In this document: positions 51,401 to 55,074 of the stretch, one piece after another
Position numbering within the stretch: the stretch's first letter is position 1
Layout of the letters: every line of letters begins with the position of its first letter
Notes under the pieces: model-generated
What the model saw: the letters and a program-made list of their open reading frames with translations, nothing else
The model's database searches: none
Told to the model about the DNA's origin: nothing
Position numbers and translations under genes: made by a program
NCBI RefSeq assembly: GCF_008831285.2
Contig: NC_045147.1
Span: forward strand, 5,124,334-5,188,333
Direction of reading: 5' to 3'
Length of the DNA: 64,000 bases
DNA from: Nymphaea colorata
Taxonomy: Eukaryota; Streptophyta; Magnoliopsida; Nymphaeales; Nymphaeaceae

Positions 51401-52188
51401 GGTAATGCCAATCCACTAGCCTGAGAAGCACATGCCCAGAGTACAAAAGGAAAAATATGAAGCGTAATAGAAGAACACTAAGGAATATCATCACGCTGTC
51501 AGTTAGTTTGCCAGAAGAATAAATTTTCAAGTACAAGCAAAATATACAACTGAAAACATGATCACAATGTTAATTTAAAGCATATAAATAACTTTTCAAA
51601 CAGCTTTACTCCCAGAAGAAAAGCGCAAACCTTGGCATCAAAAACAGACGAAGCCGTGGAATATTTACGCTTGGGTGGATTGTCAAAATATATCGGGCAT
51701 GTGGTGCAGAATGGATCATTGCATCTTCCCAGCAATCCAGACTTCATTAAATGTTCATTCCTCCCAGCAAAACCATCTTCTGTATCATCTTTGTTAGATA
51801 CTCCATTAACTTCAGGATACTCCTCCGACCTAATTGCAGGAAGGACACCGCTTAACAATCTATTCATATGGATAACTGAATTTTCTGGTCTACTGTTGGT
51901 ATACAACGGACCACTGAAAGGTAAAAAAATTTCAGATCTTCCATTTGAGAATAAAGGACCGCTATTAGGTACAAGTGGAGCTCTTTTCTCATTCCTCAGA
52001 GGGGCCGTGTGGGACACTAGATTGCGTTCATCTTCATAAAAGGACATATTTGTTGCGCTTTGGAGTGCTAACATTGATGTGCTTCTACTGTAATTCGATC
52101 GACGAAGCTCAACACCGGAGCTCTTATCTGAGGACTGAAAACGAGCGTCTCTCAGCATTGGAATATCTTCCTTTTCACTGGCAGCCAT
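13876..52188 (-). CDS. CNGC20-like: Cyclic nucleotide-gated ion channel, CNGC19/20 type (12 coding exons)
   Basis: Exons (minus order): 52188-51631, 49176-48988, 47703-47605, 46870-46730, 27864-27616, 23028-22759, 22113-21968, 21595-21518, 20421-20292, 19730-19481, 14668-14506, 13993-13876. All introns are GT-AG and phases agree, giving 796 aa; Arabidopsis CNGC20 is of similar length. An in-frame TAG two codons before the ATG fixes the start. The long N terminus has CNDPFCTTCP (156-165), a mark of CNGC19/20. S1 lies at about 226-245, S2 258-282, S3 314-329, S5 383-409, then a Cys-rich pore turret (RVNQCLRDAC, 413-422), pore filter AGN (508-510) and S6 518-540. The C-linker/cyclic-nucleotide domain includes the phosphate-binding cassette GDVFGEELL (684-692), and an IQ calmodulin motif starts at HIQVAWRYRKRR. 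In Arabidopsis, members are Ca2+-permeable plasma-membrane channels in immune and cell-death signalling; the role here is inferred. Confidence 0.95.
14506..14668 (-). CDS. CNGC20-like: CNGC exon 11: end of the nucleotide-binding domain
   Basis: 163 nt, phase 1 to phase 2, acceptor TTTCTGCAG and donor AAG|GTTTGG. Encodes HRLFSSRTVTCLSNVEAFSL, DLEEVTALFARLLRNPRVQ. It follows the 4.8-kb intron 10; without it the protein would lack its conserved C terminus. Confidence 0.93.
14821..15116 (+). pseudogene. Unrecognised ORF, 5' part, split by a hAT-like insertion
   Basis: An open frame from ATG at 14821 encoding about 99 residues with ordinary protein composition: MGLFCKVAAAVDLLLSLRSQ, later KLRIWIETGHYSVDTIS and SKIAGLNYVDNGQIVV. 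The frame runs into the hAT-like element at 15117. Removing the insertion joins it in frame to 16480-16777, though with one TGA just after the junction. I do not recognise a family. It lies inside CNGC intron 10 on the opposite strand, so it may be a captured gene fragment or a decayed transposon gene. Confidence 0.4.
15117..16471. mobile_element. hAT-like element with GGGTACGGG subterminal repeats
   Basis: A perfect 8-bp duplication GTTGTGTG flanks the element (15109-15116 and 16472-16479). Its ends are imperfect inverted repeats, CTATGCCACATAGGTAC and CTTTGTCACACGGGTAC (13 of 17 match). GGTACGGGTACGGGTGCGGG repeats follow the left end and GTACCGGTACCGGTACC repeats precede the right. An 8-bp duplication and clustered subterminal repeats fit the hAT superfamily. 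The 1.35-kb interior has a 143-codon open frame (15359-15790) with no transposase motif, so it looks non-autonomous. Orientation is undetermined. Confidence 0.7.
15239..15283. repeat. (AC)n(AT)n microsatellite
   Basis: About 13 AC units followed by about 9 AT units, inside the hAT-like element. Confidence 0.9.
16480..16777 (+). pseudogene. Unrecognised ORF, 3' part, beyond the hAT-like insertion
   Basis: Continues the frame broken at 15116. After a TGA near 16482 it reads open to a TGA at 16775-16777, with VLERILRFHKEYSGDYVIVS, HIKDWVTKTRQRLEGRQPN and ending DPHDYFADLNSK. The opening has no ATG of its own. No family is recognised and no conserved catalytic pattern is evident. Confidence 0.4.
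16890..18215 (+). repeat. Long-LTR family copy 2 (internal part)
   Basis: Collinear with about 30895-32300 of the 3.07-kb element on the same strand. Shared blocks include CTTAGCCGCTTG, AGCATAATGGGTTAATATTTGAAG (cf. AGCATAGTGGGTTGATGTTCGAAG), GGTGGAATCGAAGTCTTGGAG-type sequence, GTATCGAGTCGAGTATCTC, CTACGAGC.AATCACG and GACCAGTGGGTTAT. Both ends are truncated and no target duplication was found. Confidence 0.72.
18340..18420 (+). repeat. Trace of a copia 3' end and LTR start
   Basis: CTTAAGGGAAGG is a polypurine-like tract directly followed by TGTTAAAATCAAAAGTTGACATG, the usual start of a copia LTR. The GTTGACATGT...GATCCAAACAT segment resembles the LTR start at 24059 on the minus strand. 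No coding region remains. Confidence 0.4.
19481..19730 (-). CDS. CNGC20-like: CNGC exon 10: cyclic nucleotide-binding domain
   Basis: 250 nt, ends in phase 1, acceptor TTTTTTCAG and donor AGAG|GTACGT. Encodes VRIFTLMDDDILDAICERL, MFFIVRGKLEV and the cassette SEGDVFGEELLTWCLEQ. Confidence 0.95.
20292..20421 (-). CDS. CNGC20-like: CNGC exon 9: C-linker, second part
   Basis: 130 nt, enters in phase 2 and ends in phase 0, acceptor TTCTTAG and donor GAG|GTACTT. Encodes RVRKSERFNWAATRGVNEEQ and LIENLPEDLQRDIRQHLFK. The open frame here was not obvious without splicing, but the sequence is unmistakable for the family. Confidence 0.93.
20422..21517 (-). other. CNGC intron 8
   Basis: 1,096 bp, GT-AG, AT-rich. 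I see no inserted element. Together with introns 6 (22114-22758), 7 (21596-21967), 9 (19731-20291) and 11 (13994-14505), it shows that the 3' half of the gene has ordinary introns apart from 5 and 10. Confidence 0.85.
21518..21595 (-). CDS. CNGC20-like: CNGC exon 8: C-linker, first part
   Basis: 78 nt, phase 2 to phase 2, acceptor TTCAAG and donor AAG|GTGGCT. Encodes RLEMQLRRRDVEQWMSHRRL and PEQLR, the conserved start of the C-linker. Confidence 0.94.
21968..22113 (-). CDS. CNGC20-like: CNGC exon 7: pore helix, filter and S6
   Basis: 146 nt, ends in phase 2, acceptor TTTTCAG and donor AAG|GTATAT. Encodes QISTLAGNQTPSSFVGEV and S6 up to IGNMQNFLQGLGR. The filter reads A-G-N rather than the G-Q-N of most plant CNGCs. 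Confidence 0.95.
22759..23028 (-). CDS. CNGC20-like: CNGC exon 6: pore turret
   Basis: 270 nt, 90 codons, phase 0, acceptor CTCTGCAG and donor CAG|GTAAAT. A Cys-rich extracellular stretch (RVNQCLRDAC, GCPTFIDCGR) leads to ITRYIYSLFWGFQ before the pore (residues 413-502). Confidence 0.94.
23201..23352. repeat. Two tandem 76-bp repeats, CA-rich
   Basis: GATGCACTCACAAATACATA... at 23201-23276 is repeated almost perfectly at 23277-23352, both ending GGCAGGTATGC. It lies in CNGC intron 5, close to exon 6. The overlapping open frames on three frames (Thr/His/Ala-rich) come from the repeat. Confidence 0.92.
23990..24277 (-). pseudogene. Copia D: RNase H 3' end and LTR start
   Basis: Minus-strand reading with a few stops gives LHSRAKHI.IDQHFFW, then a segment like QTDSQVTNLFTEGLT and VVHGQRPCTS, the copia RNase H tail. 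It is followed by a polypurine-like tract and TGTTAAGAAGTGGG at 24059, the presumed 3' LTR start. It is separated from the rest of the element by a GC-rich insertion. Confidence 0.7.
24278..25126. mobile_element. GGGTGCGGG-repeat element interrupting copia D
   Basis: Copia RNase H coding sequence stops at about 24277 and copia RNase H/RT sequence resumes at about 25127. The left part is rich in CACCCG/GGGTGCGGGTG and GTGCGGTCAA motifs, like the hAT-like element at 15117-16471. No clear terminal inverted repeat or target duplication could be fixed, so both limits and the class are tentative. Confidence 0.4.
25127..27230 (-). pseudogene. Copia D: decayed integrase - reverse transcriptase
   Basis: In minus-strand order: integrase core (FIDSFSHYIWILFMKHKS, NKFSSNVGIF, PHTRQHNGVTKQKHRHIV, with the catalytic E replaced by K), a linker, then RT (FKMKDLGEITYFLGLEIDG) and a trace of HMAIVKRILRYLKE. 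Stops and frameshifts occur throughout. The integrase resembles that of young copia B in this window, suggesting the same lineage. It lies in CNGC intron 5 in the same orientation as the gene. Confidence 0.8.
27511..27527. repeat. 17-base G run
   Basis: A 17-nt poly-G tract (poly-C on the gene strand) about 90 bp inside intron 5 from the exon 5 donor. The exact length may be uncertain, as such runs are prone to sequencing error. Confidence 0.85.
27616..27864 (-). CDS. CNGC20-like: CNGC exon 5: S4 to S5
   Basis: 249 nt, 83 codons, phase 0, acceptor TTGTTTAG and donor CAG|GTAGAC. Contains LLQYVPRMSRFIPLL (S4 region) and FVINLFIFVLAGHVVGSCWY (S5), residues 330-412. Confidence 0.95.
28092..28379 (+). 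repeat. Copia A: 5' LTR
   Basis: Begins TGTTAAAAATAATG and ends TATTCAACA, immediately followed by a primer-binding site. It carries a (CT)n tract (28313-28353) close to its 3' end. The matching 3' LTR was not found, so the element's end is missing. Confidence 0.7.
28380..28393 (+). promoter_or_regulatory. Copia A: primer-binding site (initiator Met tRNA type)
   Basis: TGGTATTAGAGCTA directly after the LTR, a one-base variant of the usual copia TGGTATCAGAGC. Confidence 0.7.
28996..29712 (+). pseudogene. Copia A: gag and protease remnant
   Basis: Opens MAGNSFSYGTTIKLDGSNYE IWSRVFM-type gag, with an in-frame stop at about 29187 and an internal deletion. A CCHC zinc knuckle (CSYCGKLRHLEDRC) near 29355 follows in a shifted frame, and then a protease site MIDSGAS followed by a stop (about 29690). 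The product cannot be made intact. Confidence 0.8.
30045..30197 (+). pseudogene. Copia A: GAG-pre-integrase piece, left of an insertion
   Basis: HLDHPSVSKLRRIFPDIP and SFLCNAC match the zinc-binding integrase N terminus; one stop replaces the residue after CNAC. The frame is cut at 30197 by the 3.07-kb insertion and resumes at 33268. Confidence 0.78.
30198..33267 (+). mobile_element. Probable solo LTR, 3.07 kb, inserted in copia A
   Basis: Begins TGTAATGC and ends GTGTGACA, with perfect 5-bp duplications CAAAG at 30193-30197 and 33268-33272. It splits the copia A integrase. No polyprotein motif, primer site or second LTR is visible inside, so a solo LTR of a long-LTR (possibly Ty3/gypsy) family is the simplest reading. 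Two partial copies lie elsewhere in the window (16890-18215, and 10473-11222 inverted). The start carries GGGTCCAGACCCGGACCCG. CT-rich and TATA-poor sequence covers 30280-30800. Confidence 0.68.
33268..34069 (+). pseudogene. Copia A: integrase core, right of the insertion
   Basis: Integrase catalytic landmarks are present: LLHVDVWGPSRVPFHS (first D), KNIRTDNTLEF (second D), QQNSVAERKHRQLL (E). A 14-bp tandem duplication, ATTGCCCTCATCTG twice at about 33701-33728, shifts the frame after FTNRLPSS. The other frame carries on with PPKVFGCTCFAHILGTNKNK, VFIGYSANQKGYRCF and SRPYFS. Copia B then interrupts the element at the CCTCT target. Confidence 0.85.
34070..34525 (+). repeat. Copia B: 5' LTR
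   Basis: TGTTAAAATATAAATCC to GATTTCTATCA, 456 bp. A repeated GTCTCCTAGGATTCTA motif fills the middle, GGGATTATAAATAGAGGCC (about 34363) is a clear TATA region, and a CT tract sits near the end. Confidence 0.95.
34526..34541 (+). promoter_or_regulatory. Copia B: primer-binding site
   Basis: TGGTATCAGAGCGTCA directly abuts the 5' LTR, the usual initiator-Met tRNA primer site of plant copia elements. Confidence 0.88.
34747..35748 (+). CDS. Copia B: gag
   Basis: 333 codons from ATG (MENLSHSGMSSSFLPHL) to TGA. A UBN2-type gag: KLNHENYLIWKRQIMPFI, ELWETLADTFSQISEARI, TLNGLGHDYHAFITAL, ending with the CCHC zinc knuckle CFQCNKKGHMKAQCW. The TGA is in the same frame as the protease that follows ten bases later (CAA TGA GAA TGG TTC). 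An ATG further upstream is possible, but the chosen one fits gag alignments. Confidence 0.9.
   Translation: MENLSHSGMSSSFLPHLITEKLNHENYLIWKRQIMPFIRSQGLFGHLDGSTKAPPISVLQEIKNEAGEVIVVHEDNNPEHAMWMRRDQSLVAYILSTLSQQVLLSVSDDCTAEELWETLADTFSQISEARIMYLKKEFQNLSKGSTSIMDYLGRIKAVADQLAASGNNISDKEKVQQTLNGLGHDYHAFITALEVLPVLPSFNELQGKLLQHEMNMKRVIERTDQGNSQNVLAMNVKFGKSHGNSNHGGRGILPTPHNQGMSPLDTSRKIPICFQCNKKGHMKAQCWFNPQNKNKGVRHDYKQGGQSSKSTAEDMQQLLMTAFSKMTIKQNEQ
35749..37370 (+). pseudogene. Copia B: protease and integrase (pol part 1)
   Basis: Same frame as gag after the TGA. Protease WFLDSGAATHVTG; integrase zinc finger LWHSRLGHCGRHFIEKL and CSSCGLCKSH; catalytic core VFSDVWGPAP (D), FQCDGGGEYSS (D), QQNGVVERKHRHIV (E); then VFCCVCYVHVDAALRNK and FVGYADEYKGFRCYDP. 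The frame is lost near 37370, where the sequence YSRRLRTE should pass into DQSEEDNMPHLRRSQR one frame over, indicating a single-base indel. Confidence 0.9.
37371..39065 (+). CDS. Copia B: reverse transcriptase and RNase H (pol part 2)
   Basis: Open frame of about 557 codons. RT: WRKAMKEEMDALHECGTWE, VGSKWVYKIKYKPDGSIERH, VDVKNAFLHG-like (MDVKNAFLHGDLREEVYM), YGLKQASRSWFD, YVDDIVITG (about 38085-38111). RNase H: HADWAGDPDQRKSISGF, RSSTEAEYRCMA, CDNQSAINI, RTKHIEIDQHFVRQ. The stop TAA lies six bases inside the 3' LTR. It has no start of its own; it depends on the upstream frame. Confidence 0.9.
   Translation, partial: DQSEEDNMPHLRRSQRIRHPIHRWVSYDSLSLDFQLFMAKVGKEEEPTSFDQASKSHHWRKAMKEEMDALHECGTWEIVPRPHEKNVVGSKWVYKIKYKPDGSIERHKARLVAKGFTQQYGEDYDETFSPVIKMGTIRVIISLAVEYGWRLHQMDVKNAFLHGDLREEVYMEQPPGYTKGDSHAWVCKLRKSIYGLKQASRSWFDSFSCKIQECGFRRCPLDQSLFIYRKENIFTLLLIYVDDIVITGNSEKHIKEAKVLMMQNFKMKELGDLRFFLGVEIDRHNNRLTLTQQKYTLDLLKKSGMSDCKPVGTPSVLNQRLSAQDGELYEDPTQYRSIVGALQYLTFTRPDIIYVVNQVSQFMHAPRDTHMDAVKRILRYLKGTAGDGLVYDKSENITTGHQLMTFTHADWAGDPDQRKSISGFCIFIGRNLVSWSCRKQKAVARSSTEAEYRCMAAGTAEVTWVRHLLEDIGEKIKTSMLMCDNQSAINIAFNPVQHGRTKHIEIDQHFVRQKVEDKEIQPIYVRTDEQVADLFTKGLTKEQFWFLKGKLYMVQNHAQLEGGC
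39046..39059 (+). promoter_or_regulatory. Copia B: polypurine tract
   Basis: A purine-rich ACTTGAGGGAGGG segment immediately before the 3' LTR; the site that primes plus-strand DNA in LTR elements. Confidence 0.8.
39060..39525 (+). repeat. Copia B: 3' LTR
   Basis: 466 bp. Differs from the 5' LTR by G/A at the AATATGT(G/A)AAG site, A/G at GAGCTT(A/G)TG, G/A at ATTCT(G/A)GAAAT, and a longer CT/AT microsatellite. Confidence 0.95.
39526..39745 (+). pseudogene. Copia A: integrase-RT linker, right of copia B
   Basis: Continues the frame interrupted at 34069, after the CCTCT duplication: NPPIVYNQRQGPSPNRPP and SSHEVSYTHSTSP, a Pro/Ser-rich linker as found between copia integrase and RT. A CCACCACC/poly-C/poly-A stretch follows and no RT is found, so copia A ends here. 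Confidence 0.55.
39895..40134 (-). repeat. Copia C: 3' LTR
   Basis: On the minus strand TGTTGACGGGTTTTG to TTTGTTTCTACA. A CTTATATCTCTG stretch is the likely TATA region. A purine tract (CTTGAGGGGGAG) lies immediately before it. Confidence 0.93.
40135..41065 (-). pseudogene. Copia C: end of RT and RNase H
   Basis: Minus-strand reading gives FDLKDLGKLKYFLGIEIARS, RYQRLVGKLIYLTLTRPDIT, then RNase H: YSDADWAGCVDIRRSTSGY, RSSAEAKYRAVA, YCDNKSAINLANNP, RTKHVEIDRHFIRERI, ending YAQLEGEC before the 3' LTR. A frameshift at about 41062 separates this from the RT catalytic part. Confidence 0.9.
41058..42260 (-). pseudogene. Copia C: reverse transcriptase
   Basis: A 379-codon frame holding the linker (DLPIALRKGVRSCTQHPIGN) and RT: WSHAMKEEMEALDRNQTWEV, VGSKWVYTVKYKPDGNIERY, LDVKNAFLNGDLEEELYM, YGLKQSPRAWFERL, VYVDDMIVTGD. 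It is separated from integrase by a frameshift near 42260: the integrase frame stops after GYSSTQ while the RT frame reads on through NGYKCLDPTTGSLHITKDV. Confidence 0.9.
42242..43270 (-). pseudogene. Copia C: integrase
   Basis: Zinc finger (WHERLGHLPFGILKHL, CDVCQFAKH) and core with D, D, E: LVHSDVWGPSGIHS, TFRSDNAREYMCL, PQNGVAERKNRQLLN. Continues to VFGCVCFIHNHSPNVKKLDP. An in-frame TAA lies between the protease part and HVPHLPLNLLSVSK at about 43277, otherwise the frames are continuous. Confidence 0.9.
43277..44467 (-). pseudogene. Copia C: gag copy 1 and protease
   Basis: From MADSSSSSVNTNLPDVV through LTKENYSRWSAAITMGIAG, a CCHC knuckle CTHCKKPGHARDFCW and a protease site WIVDSSATHHMIG, where the usual D-S-G is D-S-S. 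Two small deletions relative to gag copy 2, 5 nt near 43860 and 7 nt near 44134, break the frame. Confidence 0.88.
44468..44940 (-). other. Copia C: leader copy 1 with primer site
   Basis: GC-rich untranslated leader (GCGGCGACGG-type repeats) between gag and the truncated LTR. TGGTATCAGAGC on the minus strand (44929-44940) is the primer-binding site. Long open frames here on both strands are artefacts of GC content. Confidence 0.75.
44941..45041 (-). repeat. Copia C: third, truncated LTR
   Basis: 101 bp identical to the U5-side end of the full LTRs apart from one base against the 3' LTR, stopping at GGTCTGGT where the sequence jumps into gag (TAACATAG). The jump has 2-3 bp of shared bases. 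Confidence 0.92.
45042..45752 (-). pseudogene. Copia C: gag copy 2 (partial)
   Basis: Duplicate of 43768-44467. It retains the segments missing from copy 1 (ILEQMYGQKKRKV, NSDELFSIEDVYSRVEAEEQ) but has a TGG-to-TAG nonsense change at about 45500, where copy 1 reads KTWIV. It ends inside gag, before the zinc knuckle. Confidence 0.88.
45753..46226 (-). other. Copia C: leader copy 2 with primer site
   Basis: Duplicate of 44468-44940; GC-rich leader with small insertions and deletions against copy 1, and the primer site TGGTATCAGAGC at 46215-46226 next to the 5' LTR. Confidence 0.75.
46227..46466 (-). repeat. Copia C: 5' LTR
   Basis: 240 bp, full length. Differs from the 3' LTR at GTA(A/G)AAG, CCA(C/A)GGG and AAA(G/C)ATT. 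Confidence 0.93.
46730..46870 (-). CDS. CNGC20-like: CNGC exon 4: S2-S3 loop and S3
   Basis: 141 nt, 47 codons, phase 0, acceptor TCTGCAG and donor CAG|GTGCTC. Starts FRLAYVAPESRLVGAG and ends FFWIDLFVVLPLPQ (residues 283-329). The 18.9-kb transposon-filled intron 4 follows. Confidence 0.95.
47605..47703 (-). CDS. CNGC20-like: CNGC exon 3: S2 region
   Basis: 99 nt, 33 codons, phase 0, acceptor ATATCAG and donor CAG|GTATGA. Encodes DHKCIVLDWTLATVIACV and the rest of S2 to HMLLQ (residues 250-282). Confidence 0.94.
47903..48447 (+). pseudogene. Copia G: RNase H tail and 3' LTR in CNGC intron 2
   Basis: A 5'-truncated fragment: YCNNKAATYIANDRVFHERT, KHIEVDYHYVRDLI and EDQAAAMFTKALSS, then a polypurine tract GCTTGAGGGGGAG and an LTR (48204-48447) running TGTTAAAATT to TGTTCAACA. 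The LTR has a (CT)n tract at 48378-48432 near its end. The orientation is opposite to the CNGC gene. Confidence 0.85.
48378..48432. repeat. (CT)n microsatellite in the copia G LTR
   Basis: About 27 CT units close to the 3' end of the LTR, the same place as the CT tracts in the LTRs of copia A and copia B. Confidence 0.93.
48988..49176 (-). CDS. CNGC20-like: CNGC exon 2: S1 region
   Basis: 189 nt, 63 codons, phase 0, acceptor ATACAG and donor CAG|GTAACA. Encodes LHSAYGDAKDW through ISCLVAIFIDPLFFFLL (S1) to SARQ (residues 187-249). Confidence 0.95.
49177..51630 (-). other. CNGC intron 1
   Basis: 2.45 kb, AT-rich, GT-AG. A near-perfect 27-bp tandem duplication (AGGCATATCAAATTATCAGT...) occupies 50908-50934 and 50935-50961. 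No coding sequence or complete transposon seen. Confidence 0.85.
51631..52188 (-). CDS. CNGC20-like: CNGC exon 1: N-terminal cytosolic region
   Basis: 558 nt, 186 codons, phase 0. Starts at the ATG of MAASEKEDIPM and ends FDAK at donor AAG|GTTTGC. Holds SRSTSM (34-39), two SGPL(F/Y) boxes (76-80, 92-96) and the cysteine motif CNDPFCTTCP (156-165). Confidence 0.94.
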
Positions 52189-52877
52189 GTTCTAACTCTC
52201 CAAGGAAGCCCCACCAACAAACTACTTTCTTACCAACTCGAGTCTGGCCGTACCAAAGCAACTAAAACCTGAAGTGCTTGTCTGCAAGTAGCATTATTGA
52301 AATTACAAGTTAGTGAAAGAACTGGATGATACCAAAATTGAAAATAAATTGGAAATAATCATTTCTCTCTTTTTCTCTGATTGAAAATACATTAGGCCAA
52401 CGGCGCAATTCATGAAATGTTGCACGCCGTTATGCAAAAAGCAGCGGCAGCCAGGAAAGCAGCTTCTATGATTTATTTCCTATGGACCCAACCATGCAAT
52501 GGACGAAATTGTCATCAAATTTTGATGGATATGAAATACCCACAAAAGGAATTAAGCATTCTTTTGGAAATTTCCAACATCAACGACGACGGTTCCAACT
52601 AATACATCACAAGCAAACAGAATCAGCAAGCGGGTCACTGCAAAATCTCGCGTCGGCCATCCATAATCTCAGTAAACTTCTCCAGGATAAAAACACGTAG
52701 AACCCAAAATTAGTAAAAGAAAAAACAGAAAAGGAAGGGAAGCGTGCCCACCGTCTCCGACTCTTCGTCTTCTCATACCAAGACCATATGACTACAACAT
52801 AAGAAGTTCAGAGCAGCTAGGAATTGAACGGAGCGTTAACATTTTCTTCCTCTGTTCTTTTTCGTGTAACTATTTCT
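52189..52877 (-). other. CNGC 5' untranslated region, possibly with an intron
   Basis: Between the ATG and a TATA-like box. On the minus strand TGCTACTTGCAG near 52283 looks like a splice acceptor and could end a 5' UTR intron; the donor is not clear. No transcript evidence is available here. Confidence 0.35.
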
Positions 52878-52885
52878 CCTTTATA
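52878..52885 (-). promoter_or_regulatory. Candidate TATA box of the CNGC gene
   Basis: TATAAAGG on the minus strand about 690 bp upstream of the ATG, in a locally GC-richer stretch. The nearest clear TATA-like match; a (GA)n tract (minus strand) lies about 170 bp further upstream. Confidence 0.3.
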
Positions 52886-53052
52886 TTCCCATCTGCTTCC
52901 CACTCGCGGGGAGAGGAAAGGACGACCGCGGGTGGGTGGGTGTGAAGGAAATGAAATTTCCTTGCAGGAGACGCCAAGCTCCGCCTTCACTTCCGCTGCC
53001 CACCTCATGGAACTTCCTTGACTGCTTTTCCGTTGACTTGAAGTTTTTAACC

Positions 53053-53053
<1 letters not shown>

Positions 53054-53088
<35 letters not shown>
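53054..53088. repeat. (TC)n microsatellite upstream of the CNGC gene
   Basis: About 17 units; on the gene's strand it is a GA repeat, common in plant promoters and 5' leaders. Confidence 0.92.
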
Positions 53089-53090
<2 letters not shown>

Positions 53091-53129
53091 GTAAGATTGC
53101 GCGCATGTTCACATGATCGAAGAGCCAAC

Positions 53130-53474
53130 TGTTACTTGGAGGAAGAAGAGGGAAGCACGGCACCTCCCCCAGTTGGAAAAAAAGTTTTTAACTAATGAAA
53201 CATTTTGTGGTAAATTACAAATTACTTCGAACAAGCAAATAGGTGCCGACATTTGATAGAAACCTCAAATATAAGCTTACAATTACCCTTGTTAGTTTAA
53301 CTGCAGTTAATTATTTCCAAGTGCACAGAGGGTTTGAGATCTCACTCCTTCTCTCTTGGTATTTCTCGAGCAGCTCTGTCTGCCATGTTGCTCTCTAGCT
53401 GATCTTAAGAAGTGAGACTGTTCAACGAGTTGAGCAAACTCGAGTTGACTACTCGCTCGATAAACTTAATTCAG
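53130..53474. other. Upstream flank, no gene seen
   Basis: No open frame of note. ACGAGTTGAGCAAACTCGAGTTGAC from about 53425 begins a TCGAG-rich segment that continues into the 54-bp repeats. Confidence 0.35.
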
Positions 53475-53582
53475 CTCAATTTGTTTATTAAACAAATTGA
53501 GTTCAAGTTAAGAAATGAACTTGACAACCTCAATTTGTTTATTAAACAAATTGAGTTCAAGTTAAGAAATGAACTCGACAAC
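53475..53582. repeat. Two tandem 54-bp repeats with an internal palindrome
   Basis: CTCAATTTGTTTATTAAACA... repeated at 53475-53528 and 53529-53582 with a single change noticed. Each unit contains CAATTTGTTTA/TAAACAAATTG as inverted arms. The AACTCGAGTT-type surroundings resemble the TCGAG-rich element at 57830-58183. Confidence 0.9.
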
Positions 53583-55074
53583 CTAAACGAATCGAACTCA
53601 AGTTAAGTGGGCTTAACTTGATTAAACTCAATTAAGCTGGAGAAAGAAGTATATATAAAAAATATATTTCATAAAACTATAAGAAAAGCTAAATTGCTCA
53701 AATGTGCATCAAATAGAAAAGAAACAAAAGGAACCAATTGAATTGTTCGTCATCCAAAATTGCACATAAACAAAAGAGAAAACTCATGCTCATGAATTAC
53801 CACACTCAAAGCTTGGTTGAGCAATATGGAAATCACACTGCTTAAGTGAAAGTCAAAACCCTTTATTTATTTTCATCTCATTGTTTGAGTGAAAGCCAAA
53901 ACCCTTCATTTTCTCATTTCTCAGGGTCTAGAGCTGTTTTCGATGTTTCAAGTTAGCACTTATGCTAGAGCTGTTTTCGATATTTCAAGTTAGCACTTAT
54001 GCTATGCTTCAACTTATATATCGGTGTTCATCTTTTTATCTTTTTAAAATTGATGTTATGGAATTTCAAAATTTAAATTAGTTGCTTACCAACCTTTGTA
54101 TTGACAGTTGCACCAACTCCCTTGCTGCTCTTTCCGTTCACTTGCGCCTGAGGCTAGGTCTATCTCGTCCTCCTTTTTTGCTTTTATGAAATTTATACGG
54201 GAAAAAAAAACCCGACATACCGAACAACGATGATGCACTACCAAATGGAACGCCTAAGCCTCTTTCAAACAAAACCACATGTTATCCCTTTAGCTTTCTA
54301 GAGCAACCGTCTGACATAGTTATATTGACGTAGTCAACCAGAATTTACATCCACTCCCATGAAAACTCAAGGACGACAACAACCTGTAAGCATTTTTTTT
54401 TCATGTGATCTAGATTAAGTTGTTTCAGGCGTGAAACTTATTTCCTCTCATAGCTACACTATTAGCATCACATTGTTGGGATATTTAATAGGCGGAATTC
54501 CACTGTAGCGGTGAAACTTTACTTTCCATCGTACAATAAAAACTCTACACGTCATCAAACGTAGCATGAAAATTCTTAGAAGTTTGGGTAGATCTGGTAT
54601 TTTTATACCAACAATAAAGTCACACCTAATTAGGTGCAACTCTCCCTTATGTTTATTCTCTCTGTACAATTTACCAATTTTCATCTTCTTCTCCCATCTC
54701 CCATCATAACCACAACTCCGTTTTTCATCCGCCCATTGTCTTCTTCATTCAGGTCTTTAGGTATGGAACCAAGACCCTCTCTCTCTCCCACACACACTTG
54801 CTGAGATAACATTTTTCAAACGATAAGTTATGAAGAATAACCAAAAGAACAACAAACAATCGTGTTAGAGAAAGTTAAAATAAAAGCCCTACGACCTAAT
54901 CTACGATAAGTCCACCTCCTTTCTCCAATATACCAAAGTCACAAGAATGAAAACAGCAGAGAAGCAGCAAAATTAATATACGGTGATCAAATAAAAGAAA
55001 TATACTTGAACCCTATTCTTTCGACAAAAATAAAAGTGATATTTTGTGTATGGAAGGGGAGCGAGTGAAAGTTC
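53583..55074. other. Intergenic, AT-rich, no gene recognised
   Basis: A short direct repeat (CTAGAGCTGTTTTCGAT.TTTCAAGTTAGCACTTATGCTA) occurs twice at about 53928-54003. The 76-codon frame at 54454-54684 has no recognisable motif. Confidence 0.4.
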
